A stretch of DNA of 11,274 bases, from NCBI GenBank assembly GCA_035574455.1, contig DATLYT010000017.1, positions 1 through 11,274 of the forward strand. Reading direction: 5' to 3'. The notes beneath the pieces are model-generated. The model was not told where the DNA came from, searched no databases, and was given only the letters and a program-made list of their open reading frames with translations. The position numbers and the translations under genes were made by a program. Origin of the DNA: DATLYT01 sp035574455 (GTDB lineage: Bacteria; Bacteroidota; Ignavibacteria; UBA10030). How positions within the stretch are numbered: the stretch's first letter is position 1; every line of letters starts with the position of its first letter. This document shows, one piece after another, positions 1-6,703 of the stretch.

Positions 1-4
1 TGGC

Positions 5-1102
5 TTATGTCTCCACCTCGAATCCCTTCCGCCGTAAAATTCTTGCCGCCTGTCGCGCAATCTCGGTAGAATCGAACGAGAGCCGGAACGTTCCACCACT
101 CCCCTCCCGCACCTTCAGCAGCTCCAGGTCTTTGATGTTGACCTTCGCTTTGGCTAACGCGCCCGTCATGGCGGCAAGCATGCCCGGCCGATCCTGCACG
201 TAAACATACACATCTTGGAGTGTGTGGAGAAAGCCCTTCATGTTCCGGGGAATGGCGCTCCGGAGTGCGCGGGCTGCTTCAAACTCTTTCCGGAGAGCGG
301 AGAATCGCTTCTTCCTGAGTTGCGAGCGATAGCGTTCTAATTCTTCGATCAGCATCTGTACGGCTTTGTCCACGTTTGCCCTATTCTCGGCGAGGATGTC
401 ATTCCAGATCCCAAATCGGCTTGATGCAATGCGGGTGAGGTCTCGAAAACCGCCCGCCGCAAGTCCGAGATGCGAGCGAGCCTTGGTATGCCGGCGTCCC
501 ACGACGTTCACCAGGGCAACGGCCGTCAACTGAGGCAGGTGACTGACCGCTGCGGCAACATGGTCGTGCGTTTCGGCGTCCATCACCATCACCCGTGCTC
601 CGAGTGCCTGAAGGAACGTCGCCAATCGCCGAAGTTGTTGTGCCGAGGTGCTCGTTGTCGGAGTCAGCACGTAGACCGCGTTCTCGAACAGGAGTGGGTG
701 TGCCGCTTCGATACCGGAAAGCTCTACGCCCGCCATCGGGTGCCCACCGATGAAGTTGCCGTAGGGAAAAAGTTTCTCTCCCAACTGAACAATGGCGGAC
801 TTCACGCTCCCGACATCGCTAACGATTGTTGAAGGGGATGCAAAGCGGGCGATCCGCGGAAGGAGTCGAAGAATCGTTTTGGTGGGACAGGCGAGAAGGA
901 CAAGGTCGGCGGAGGAAACGGCCTTCCGGAGATCTGTTTCGGCGCGATCAATAGCTCCGCGTCGCCGGGCTTTGCGGAGAACATCGGTCGAATCAACACC
1001 ACAAACCTCAGTGCCGTGAAGCCGCCGCTTGATGGCAAGTCCTAACGAGCCACCCATCAGCCCCACACCGATGATGGTAATCTGTTTGAAATGGTGCTTC
1101 AT
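5..1102 (-). CDS. tyrA: Prephenate dehydrogenase with C-terminal ACT domain
   Basis: Oxidatively decarboxylates prephenate to 4-hydroxyphenylpyruvate with NAD(P)+, the committed step to tyrosine, in the cytoplasm. The 365-aa protein opens with a Rossmann nucleotide-binding motif, GVGLMGGS (residues 12-19). It continues with SDVGSVK (95-101), GGHPMAG (119-125) and SHLP (187-190), which are the signature blocks of the TyrA family including its active-site histidines. The helical dimerisation domain follows, and residues about 298-365 (VYVYVQDRPGML...) form an ACT domain, which in related enzymes binds an aromatic amino acid for feedback control. The ATG at 1102 starts right before the Rossmann strand, so the start is convincing although no Shine-Dalgarno is visible. 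The gene is complete, ending in TAA at 5-7. It lies downstream of aroF on the same strand, which fits a tyrosine-pathway pair. Substrate preference (prephenate versus arogenate) cannot be read from the sequence. Confidence 0.95.
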   Translation of the reverse strand: MKHHFKQITIIGVGLMGGSLGLAIKRRLHGTEVCGVDSTDVLRKARRRGAIDRAETDLRKAVSSADLVLLACPTKTILRLLPRIARFASPSTIVSDVGSVKSAIVQLGEKLFPYGNFIGGHPMAGVELSGIEAAHPLLFENAVYVLTPTTSTSAQQLRRLATFLQALGARVMVMDAETHDHVAAAVSHLPQLTAVALVNVVGRRHTKARSHLGLAAGGFRDLTRIASSRFGIWNDILAENRANVDKAVQMLIEELERYRSQLRKKRFSALRKEFEAARALRSAIPRNMKGFLHTLQDVYVYVQDRPGMLAAMTGALAKAKVNIKDLELLKVREGSGGTFRLSFDSTEIARQAARILRRKGFEVET

Positions 1103-1140
1103 AGATTGCGTTTCAAGAGCAGAGAACGTGGGGAAGAGTT

Positions 1141-1233
1141 GGGGGTCAAGATCTTTACCCTTCGGCGTACGTTTTTACCGCACGAGCTCGCCTGCCCGCC
1201 GAATCCGTAGGTCGGTGAGCAGGCGGGAGCGAT
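1141..1233. repeat. GC-rich hairpin / candidate dispersed intergenic repeat
   Basis: The 167-bp gap between tyrA and aroF holds an imperfect hairpin. CGCCTGC at 1189-1195 pairs with GCAGGCG at 1219-1225. Alternatively CCCGCC (1195-1200) pairs with GGCGGG (1222-1227), with a small inner CCG/CGG stem (1205-1207 with 1213-1215). The flank also contains the 8-bp palindrome AAGATCTT (1148-1155). There is no T-run after the hairpin on either strand, so it is not a classical intrinsic terminator, although it sits 40 nt past the aroF stop and could still stop or stabilise the transcript. The style resembles REP-like intergenic repeats of environmental bacterial genomes; with only one copy in the window, that is inference. 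Confidence 0.45.
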
Positions 1234-1269
1234 GGCAACAAGCATGAGACGTCAACGGAGCTTGAAGAC

Positions 1270-2286
1270 TTATGCAATCTTCCTCCCAATCGCCTCGGCG
1301 ATGATTCTCACCTCTTTCATCATCTGCGCGAACTGGTCGGGGTAGAGCGACTGAGCGCCGTCCGATTTGGCGTGGTCGGGGTCGTGGTGAACTTCGACGA
1401 TGATGCCGTCGGCGCCGGCGGCAACACACGCTCGCGCCATCGGAATGACCTTATCGCGAATACCGATCCCGTGCGACGGGTCGGCGATGATGGGGAGATG
1501 GCTTTTCTTCTTCACCACGGGAATGGCGCCGATATCGAGCGTGTTGCGAGTGGCCGTCTCGAACGTGCGGATGCCCCGCTCGCACAGAATGACATTCTGA
1601 TTGCCGCCGGCGAGAATGTACTCGGCAGACATGAGCCATTCCTCGATCGTCGCCGCAAGTCCTCGTTTCAGAAGTACGGGCTTCGACGCTTTGCCAAGCT
1701 CTTTCAGAAAAGTGAAGTTCTGCATGTTGCGCGCACCGACCTGCAGGATGTCTGCGTACTTCTCGACAAGATCGATCTGACTCTTATCCATTACTTCCGT
1801 GACCACACGCAGATGATACTCGTCCGCTGCCGCGCGGATGAGCCGTAAGCCCTCTTCGCCCAATCCCTGGAACGAGTAGGGCGACGTACGCGGTTTGAAT
1901 GCCCCGCCCCTCAGAATCTTCGCTCCCGATGCGGCAACCGATTTGGCGATGGTGAAGATTTGCTCTTCGTTCTCGACCGAGCAGGGTCCGGCCATAATCA
2001 CCACCTCATTGCCGCCGACCCTCACCCCACCGACATCAACGACCGTCCCCTCCCGCTTGAACATACGGCTGGCAAGTTTGAACGGCTCCGTAATGCGGAT
2101 GACTTCTGCAACGCCGGGAAGAAGCTCAATTTGTCTGTGGTCAAAATCCGGTTTGACGCCGATAGCGCCTAAGACGGTTTGCTGCACTCCTGTCGAGCGA
2201 TGCACGTCGAAACCGTGCTCGTGGAGGACGCGAATGATTTCTTCGATCTGTTTTTCCGTTGCTCCGGGTTCTGTAACGACGACCAT
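1270..2286 (-). CDS. aroF: 3-deoxy-7-phosphoheptulonate (DAHP) synthase, type Ib, with N-terminal regulatory domain
   Basis: Condenses phosphoenolpyruvate with erythrose 4-phosphate to DAHP, the first step of the shikimate pathway. The protein is 338 aa, the same length as the Thermotoga maritima enzyme as I recall it. Residues 1-70 form a ferredoxin-like regulatory domain (MVVVTEPGATEKQIEEI...), which in T. maritima mediates tyrosine inhibition. The TIM barrel follows, with IMAGPCSVE (98-105), the PEP/E4P motif GGAFKPRTSPYSFQG (127-141), GARNMQN (184-190), KRG (207-209), IADPSHG (267-273) and VEVHHDP (297-303). The metal ligands are C102, H272, E298 and D309, the positions of the Thermotoga ligands. 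The ATG at 2286 is preceded directly by eight T and no Shine-Dalgarno. Separation from lptB is 57 bp, so it may be read from the upstream operon or from its own promoter. The symbol aroF is used loosely for this class. Confidence 0.96.
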   Translation of the reverse strand: MVVVTEPGATEKQIEEIIRVLHEHGFDVHRSTGVQQTVLGAIGVKPDFDHRQIELLPGVAEVIRITEPFKLASRMFKREGTVVDVGGVRVGGNEVVIMAGPCSVENEEQIFTIAKSVAASGAKILRGGAFKPRTSPYSFQGLGEEGLRLIRAAADEYHLRVVTEVMDKSQIDLVEKYADILQVGARNMQNFTFLKELGKASKPVLLKRGLAATIEEWLMSAEYILAGGNQNVILCERGIRTFETATRNTLDIGAIPVVKKKSHLPIIADPSHGIGIRDKVIPMARACVAAGADGIIVEVHHDPDHAKSDGAQSLYPDQFAQMMKEVRIIAEAIGRKIA

Positions 2287-2343
2287 AAAAAAAACCAGTA
2301 GATAGTAATAGTGAATGGTTCAGTGTGAGAAAACGTTAGACGA

Positions 2344-3138
2344 TTAATCGTAACGGTCGAGCTTGAATTTCTCGCCGAGATAGAGCTTGCGTGCTTCGGG
2401 GTCGCTGGCCAGATAATGCGCCGTCCCCGACTTCAGAATCTTCCCTTCGAACAGAAGATACGAGTGGTCGGTAATGGAGAGCGTTTCGTGCACGTTGTGG
2501 TCAGTGATCAAGACGCCGATGTTTTTCTTTTTGAGCTCCGTCACGATGCGCATGATATCTTCCACCGCAATCGGGTCGATGCCGGCAAACGGCTCGTCGA
2601 GGAGGATGAACTTGGGGTCGAGCGCCAATGCACGGGCGATCTCCGTCCTCCGTCGCTCTCCTCCTGAAAGCATATAGCCTTTGCTGTTGACTACCTTCGT
2701 TAAACCGAAATCTTCCAACAACCGTTCGCATTTCTGCTCCTGCTGTTCGCGCGGAAGCTTGCTGAGCTCTAACACCGCCAGCAGGTTCTGTCGCACCGTA
2801 AGCCGCCGGAACACCGAAGCCTCCTGCGGCAAATAACCGATGCCAAGACGGGCGCGCTGATACATGGGGAGCGACGTGATCTCTTTGTCGTCGAAGTACA
2901 CCTTGCCGCCATCCGGACGCACCATGCCGACAATCATGTAGAACGTCGTTGTCTTTCCTGCACCATTCGGGCCGAGCAAGCCAACGATTTCTCCTTGCCG
3001 CAGTTCAACGCTCACCTGATTGACTACCGTCCGCTTCTTATAGCGCTTGACCAGTCCTTCTGTGCGTAACGTACTCAGACCGTCCGCCGCAATCGCAGGA
3101 CTCGCCATCTCGTGAGCTGGTTCAGTTCGGTTGTTCAT
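2344..3138 (-). CDS. lptB: LPS export ABC transporter ATP-binding protein LptB
   Basis: Cytoplasmic ATPase of the Lpt machine, which powers extraction of lipopolysaccharide from the inner membrane together with LptF/LptG (not encoded in this window). The 264-aa protein shows Walker A GPNGAGKT (56-63), a Q-loop in YLPQEASVF (102-110), the ABC signature LSGGE (157-161), Walker B with the catalytic glutamate in ILLDEPFAGIDP (178-189), and the H-loop TDHN with H214. The LPQEASVFR segment and ITDHNVHETL are typical of LptB rather than of other ABC ATPases. A roughly 20-residue N-terminal extension (MNNRTEPAHEMASPAIAADG) precedes the usual start of the domain; a later start at M11 is possible. The ATG at 3138 overlaps the lptA stop in an ATGA, with no Shine-Dalgarno of its own, suggesting translational coupling. 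It is the last gene of the cluster. Confidence 0.96.
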   Translation of the reverse strand: MNNRTEPAHEMASPAIAADGLSTLRTEGLVKRYKKRTVVNQVSVELRQGEIVGLLGPNGAGKTTTFYMIVGMVRPDGGKVYFDDKEITSLPMYQRARLGIGYLPQEASVFRRLTVRQNLLAVLELSKLPREQQEQKCERLLEDFGLTKVVNSKGYMLSGGERRRTEIARALALDPKFILLDEPFAGIDPIAVEDIMRIVTELKKKNIGVLITDHNVHETLSITDHSYLLFEGKILKSGTAHYLASDPEARKLYLGEKFKLDRYD

Positions 3139-4418
3139 TGAATAATCTTAAGCTGCCGACGCTTCGGGCGCTGTTCAATCCAGCGGAAGCCTTCAAGGTT
3201 ATACTGCTGTTCTCGCCGCTGAACCATCTTCTCCGGGAAGTATTGCCCTTCGACTCCGCCAACCACGGTGATGTTATCAACCTTTCCGTCCTCGAAATCC
3301 ACCCGTATCCGGTCTCCGCTCGTTTTGTTCACGCCGTTCGGACGCCCATCCTCAAACAGATAATAGAGACTGATAGCATTGCGGAGTGCCTCAATCCGTT
3401 TGAGTTTCTGATCCTCGAACATCATGGTTAACTCACGCCCCACAATCTGGTCGAAGCGACGCGCGTGGAGCGAGTCCGACCGGGAGATGGCCATCGCCCT
3501 TCCACGCACGAGAACGCTCTTCAATCTCCGATCCTCCAGCGTTACCGTCATCGTGTCTCCTGTGACCTGATTCTGGCCGTACCAGACGACCGGTTGACGC
3601 TCCAGAAGAATACGATCCTCCTTGGTGTAGAACGTGGCTCGTTCACAGCGGGCGGCAAGGTCCGTACGCACCATCAGCACACTGTCTGTCGCAACGAAAC
3701 GCTCCGTAGGTTCGCGAAACGCCTCCATCAGCTTACTGACCACCACCAGCGTATCGACCGTCCCGTCAGACGTTGTGTCAATCTGCACGAGTCGGGGATT
3801 CTTGGGGACGATGGTATATTTGATCTTGTCAAAGTGCTGTAACGAGTCGCCAAAGATGGTCACGCTATTCTCGGTATCCGAAATCCGCACTCGACCGACC
3901 GCAATGGATCGCTCTTCCGTTTCGTAATACGTCAGCTCATCACAGTGCGTGGTTGATGTTGAATCCACAACGACGACATCACCGATGAAGACTGCCCTCT
4001 TCTCATCGGAAAAGTATAGTCCCCAATTCGAGGTAAGCCTCAGGGAACCCCGACGCAGGGTCACGCCCTTTCTCATCTCTGACCGCCGCGTATCGCCAAA
4101 ATACACTCCTTCCGGCGCACGCAAGTCCACGCTATCACGAAGCAAACGCACATTACCGAAAAGCTCCACTTTGTTCTGTTTCAGATACCGCAACGCCCGG
4201 TCAGACCAAACCTTGATTTCCTCCCCCGTCGAGGAGATTTGAACAAAGTGCACGTTGCCGGTGAGCTCTTGAATCTCTTCGTCCCCGATTCGTTTCCCCT
4301 CTAACGTGTTCGCTGTCTTCAACTCAATCACCTTGCTCTGAGCTTGCGCCGCTCCTCGCATCGTCACGAGGAGCCCCAGACAGACCCAAAGCACCATGAA
4401 CTGTCGCTCGACGGTCAT
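3135..4418 (-). CDS. lptA: Long OstA-like / LptA family periplasmic LPS-transport protein
   Basis: Predicted periplasmic protein with OstA (LptA/LptD N-terminal) beta-jellyroll architecture that would form part of the bridge carrying LPS to the outer membrane. The 427-aa product begins with a signal peptide: a hydrophobic run at residues 8-20, then RGAAQAQ, probable cleavage near 25-27. Repeated OstA-type strands include LTGNVHFVQ (52-60), LFGNVRLLRDS (86-96), FIGDVVVVDS (144-153), SIAVGRVRIS (171-180) and further GD-rich strands up to about residue 390. It is more than twice the usual length of proteobacterial LptA and lacks an LptD barrel, so it is probably a multi-jellyroll OstA-like protein of the type seen in Bacteroidota relatives. 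The start at 4418 is chosen because it forms an ATGA overlap with the lptC stop and is followed by a signal peptide; the same frame is open back to 4568, but that part lies inside lptC. Confidence 0.85.
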   Translation of the reverse strand: MTVERQFMVLWVCLGLLVTMRGAAQAQSKVIELKTANTLEGKRIGDEEIQELTGNVHFVQISSTGEEIKVWSDRALRYLKQNKVELFGNVRLLRDSVDLRAPEGVYFGDTRRSEMRKGVTLRRGSLRLTSNWGLYFSDEKRAVFIGDVVVVDSTSTTHCDELTYYETEERSIAVGRVRISDTENSVTIFGDSLQHFDKIKYTIVPKNPRLVQIDTTSDGTVDTLVVVSKLMEAFREPTERFVATDSVLMVRTDLAARCERATFYTKEDRILLERQPVVWYGQNQVTGDTMTVTLEDRRLKSVLVRGRAMAISRSDSLHARRFDQIVGRELTMMFEDQKLKRIEALRNAISLYYLFEDGRPNGVNKTSGDRIRVDFEDGKVDNITVVGGVEGQYFPEKMVQRREQQYNLEGFRWIEQRPKRRQLKIIQ

Positions 4419-4957
4419 CGACTCACTGCGGATTCCCCGCTCACCTTGAAGATCCGATACCGCCGTAAATGCTGGTCCGACTCGAAACCATAGCCCTGCA
4501 GACGTTCCTTCGGCGAATCGATGCGGACGAATTCCGTGGTATGAACCACCTGACGTTTGTTGTCCCAATACAGCTTCTCCGTTCGAAGCGTTGTGCTATC
4601 GGATGAGACGACAACCACATTGCCCATCGCTTCTAAGTTCTTGGTGTTCTCATCAACTTTGCCCGACTGCGCTGTCAGGACGGATGATTCTTTCCCATCC
4701 TCACCGTAGAAATGGACTTTCATCCCATTCAAGAGATGCGTTTCTGCGGGCGACTGATAGACGCGAACATACGTAGCGTAGATCATCGCCTTGACGCGAC
4801 CGGAGTCGGAAAGGACGATCTTGCTGTTCCAGCTTTCCTGCTGCGGGAGGGATTCGCTGTCGATCCCCGGAAGAACCGACGGCTTGATCTTTTCTTCACA
4901 GCCGAGGAATGGCAATCCCAGAACAAGCAGAATCATCACCACACGCCGATGTCTCAT
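4415..4957 (-). CDS. lptC: LPS export ABC transporter periplasmic protein LptC (predicted lipoprotein)
   Basis: LptC receives LPS from the LptBFG transporter and hands it to LptA. The 180-aa product starts MRHRRVVMILLVLGLPFLGC: a basic n-region, a hydrophobic core, then a lipobox FLGC with Cys20, so a lipid anchor is predicted instead of the transmembrane helix of enterobacterial LptC. The rest fits the LptC/YrbK beta fold: SKIVLSDSGRVKAMIYATYVRVY (45-67), HLLNGMKVHFYGEDGKESSVLTAQSG, NLEAMGNVVVVSSDSTTLRTEKLYWDNKRQ and a final strand with the FVRIDSPKERLQGYGFESD pattern (about 143-161). The Glu-Glu after the lipid-modified Cys might influence inner-membrane retention, but rules outside enterobacteria are uncertain. 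It overlaps kdsD and lptA with ATGA at both ends and has a strong GAGGAG site inside the kdsD end. Confidence 0.9.
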   Translation of the reverse strand: MRHRRVVMILLVLGLPFLGCEEKIKPSVLPGIDSESLPQQESWNSKIVLSDSGRVKAMIYATYVRVYQSPAETHLLNGMKVHFYGEDGKESSVLTAQSGKVDENTKNLEAMGNVVVVSSDSTTLRTEKLYWDNKRQVVHTTEFVRIDSPKERLQGYGFESDQHLRRYRIFKVSGESAVSR

Positions 4958-5934
4958 GCCGCCGAATCTCCTCGAATGCCCGCCTTCACCAGATCGTGGA
5001 GATGAATCATCCCGACAGGGCGGTGGTTTTCATCGACGACCGGCAACTGGGTAATGTTGTACTGCTCCATCTCTTCCAGCGCGGCAACGGCCAGTAGACC
5101 TTTGCGGATGGTCTTCGGGTTTTTGGTCATCACCTGAACTGTCGAAACGTTCGAGACATCTTTTGTGCGCTGAAGAAGTCGACGCAGGTCGCCATCCGTG
5201 ATAATTCCAGAGAGTTTACCTGATTCATCAACCACGCACGTTGCGCCAAGCCGTTTCGAGGTCATCTCGACGATCGCGTCCGCCAGGGGAACGTCGTGTC
5301 GGACGATGGGGACGTTTGACCCCGACGCCATGATTTCCTCGACGCGCAGCAACAGTCGTTTCCCCAAATTCCCGCCGGGATGGAGCATGGCAAATTCTTC
5401 TTTGGTAAAATTGCGACGGTGTAAGAGCGCGATCGCCAGTGCATCGCCCATCGCCAACGACGCCGTTGTGGAGGCGGTTGGGGCAAGGTCGTGCGGACAG
5501 GCTTCCTCTTTCACGCTGATATCTAACACAATGTCGCTTTCCTTGGCAAGATGCGAGTTCATGTTCCCGACCATCGAGATCACCTTGACTCCGATGCGTC
5601 GGAACATCGGCAGGAGCTGGCGGATTTCTTCCGTGTCGCCGCTTTTCGAGATACAAATCACCACGTCTTCCTTGCGCACCATACCGAGGTCGCCGTGTAC
5701 GGCGTCCGACGGATGAAGGAAGATTGCCGCCGTGCCTGTTGAGTTCATCGTCGCAACAATCTTACGCGCCACGAGTCCCGACTTTCCCATACCGGTGATG
5801 ATGACTCGACCTTGCGCATTGTAGATAATATCCACCGCATCAACAAACTGGCTGTTGATTCTATCGGCAAGCGAGGCAACAGCCTCCGCTTCAATACGGA
5901 TGACTTCTCTTCCTTTTTCAATAGAGGGATCCAT
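4954..5934 (-). CDS. kdsD: Arabinose-5-phosphate isomerase (KpsF/GutQ family)
   Basis: Interconverts ribulose 5-phosphate and arabinose 5-phosphate, the first step of Kdo synthesis. The 326-aa protein has an N-terminal SIS sugar-isomerase domain with GMGKSG (48-53), HPSDAVHGDLG (74-84), ISKSGDTEE (95-103), LAPTASTT (150-157) and MLHPGGNLGKR (183-193). Two CBS repeats follow (about 200-260 and 266-326). Residues K51, E103, E144 and H185 sit at a constant offset of 8 from the catalytic set described for E. coli KdsD (K59, E111, E152, H193, from memory), so it looks active. The ATG at 5934 lies 4 nt after the stop of the upstream gene with a GGAG at 5946-5949. The frame stays open to 6015, but that extension overlaps the neighbour and has no family resemblance. 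It is followed by lptC with an ATGA overlap. Confidence 0.95.
   Translation of the reverse strand: MDPSIEKGREVIRIEAEAVASLADRINSQFVDAVDIIYNAQGRVIITGMGKSGLVARKIVATMNSTGTAAIFLHPSDAVHGDLGMVRKEDVVICISKSGDTEEIRQLLPMFRRIGVKVISMVGNMNSHLAKESDIVLDISVKEEACPHDLAPTASTTASLAMGDALAIALLHRRNFTKEEFAMLHPGGNLGKRLLLRVEEIMASGSNVPIVRHDVPLADAIVEMTSKRLGATCVVDESGKLSGIITDGDLRRLLQRTKDVSNVSTVQVMTKNPKTIRKGLLAVAALEEMEQYNITQLPVVDENHRPVGMIHLHDLVKAGIRGDSAA
4968..4973 (-). promoter_or_regulatory. Ribosome binding site of lptC
   Basis: GAGGAG on the minus strand, 10 nt before the lptC ATG at 4957 and located inside the end of kdsD. It is the clearest Shine-Dalgarno in the window and supports the ATGA-overlap start of lptC. Confidence 0.7.
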
Positions 5935-5938
5935 GCCG

Positions 5939-6703
5939 TTACAATCTCCGTAGTCTGAAGAATCTGAGCAGCCGACCCAAGAACGACGGCCGCTTTTCCT
6001 CAACGACAATCTCACCTTGGAGGGCTACCTTCGTTCGAATCTTGTTGTAGCTCCGAAAGGCACGCTGCAGATCGGTATCCGAAAACTCCGAGAGATGAAG
6101 AAACAATCGCTTCGCGTCGAGTGCGATCTTCGGGTCTCGAATGTTTTTGTGCAGCATCAATTCGTTGTAGAAATTCGAGACCGGGATTGGTAAATTCATC
6201 CCGCTCTGTTCGTCGTACAACCACACGCGTCGATCTCCCGCGCAGATGGCCAACGCGAACTGTTGCCCGGCCGCTGAAGCCATCGGCACTTGCCGAATGG
6301 GCTGCCCACATTGCGGGCACGGCATCCCGGGTAACCAGGACGAGAGCGACCATCGACGAATCTCTCGAATGTTGGCGGGGTCGATATTGCCCTGTATACC
6401 AACGATTTCAAATTCGAACTGATTCCCTAGCACTTCCCGCACGCTGACGGAAAGCTCGCCTGCTTCGGTGACCACCATGCCGTACGCGACGACGTGCGGA
6501 AGCGGCGATTCTATGTCAACGCGTTCATCGGCACGCGCGAGAATGTAGTTCCCTTCGCCACGCCTTCCCTGAGCTACAACCTTCCAGTTGTTCACCCGCT
6601 CGCGATACTCACGGTAACCGCTGCGTTCAGGGGGAAGAACCCAGAGCAGCAACTCCCGTTCTTGTGGAGTCAGCTCTCTCGGAAAGCCTTCACCAATCGG
6701 CAT
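5939..6703 (-). CDS. Conserved-context hypothetical protein with CPQC knuckle and basic amphipathic tail
   Basis: I do not recognise a family. The 254-aa product has no signal peptide or transmembrane segment, so it is probably cytoplasmic. It has an acidic/aromatic N-terminal part (1-60) and a beta-rich stretch PHVVAYGMVVTEAGELSVSVREV (69-91). A single CPQC pair follows at 129-132 in WLPGMPCPQCGQPIRQV, half of a zinc-ribbon-like site. Next comes VWLYDEQSGMNLPIPVSNFYNE (160-181), then a helical region (190-225). The tail KRPSFLGRLLRFFRLRRL (237-254) alternates Arg with bulky hydrophobics and could lie on the inner membrane surface. It sits between kdsC and kdsD, overlapping kdsC by 14 bp and ending 4 nt before kdsD, so it is co-expressed with Kdo synthesis. 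An in-frame GTG at 6709 exists, but AGGG at 6712-6715 is spaced correctly (8 nt) only for the ATG at 6703. The role is unknown; adaptor or regulator of Kdo/LPS enzymes at the membrane is speculation. Confidence 0.85.
   Translation of the reverse strand: MPIGEGFPRELTPQERELLLWVLPPERSGYREYRERVNNWKVVAQGRRGEGNYILARADERVDIESPLPHVVAYGMVVTEAGELSVSVREVLGNQFEFEIVGIQGNIDPANIREIRRWSLSSWLPGMPCPQCGQPIRQVPMASAAGQQFALAICAGDRRVWLYDEQSGMNLPIPVSNFYNELMLHKNIRDPKIALDAKRLFLHLSEFSDTDLQRAFRSYNKIRTKVALQGEIVVEEKRPSFLGRLLRFFRLRRL

Noticed and set aside
1120..1149. TTGACC (minus strand, 1144-1149) as -35 of a tyrA promoter
   Set aside because: No acceptable -10 is found 16-18 bp downstream; only TTCTCT is there.
1187..1227. 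Hairpin after aroF as an intrinsic terminator
   Set aside because: No T-run follows the stem on either strand. It is kept only as a possible repeat or RNA-stability element.
2287..2343. Promoter or terminator in the lptB-aroF gap
   Set aside because: Only a 4-bp stem (TGAA/TTCA) and weak A/T-rich boxes are present; nothing rises above chance.
4419..4568. Upstream start of the LptA-like gene at 4568
   Set aside because: It would place 50 non-secretory residues before a clear signal peptide and lie inside lptC. The ATGA overlap at 4415-4418 is the natural start.
5935..6015. Upstream start of kdsD at 6015
   Set aside because: The extension overlaps the preceding gene by 77 bp and reads through its basic tail in another frame. 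The ATG at 5934 has a GGAG and gives the family length.
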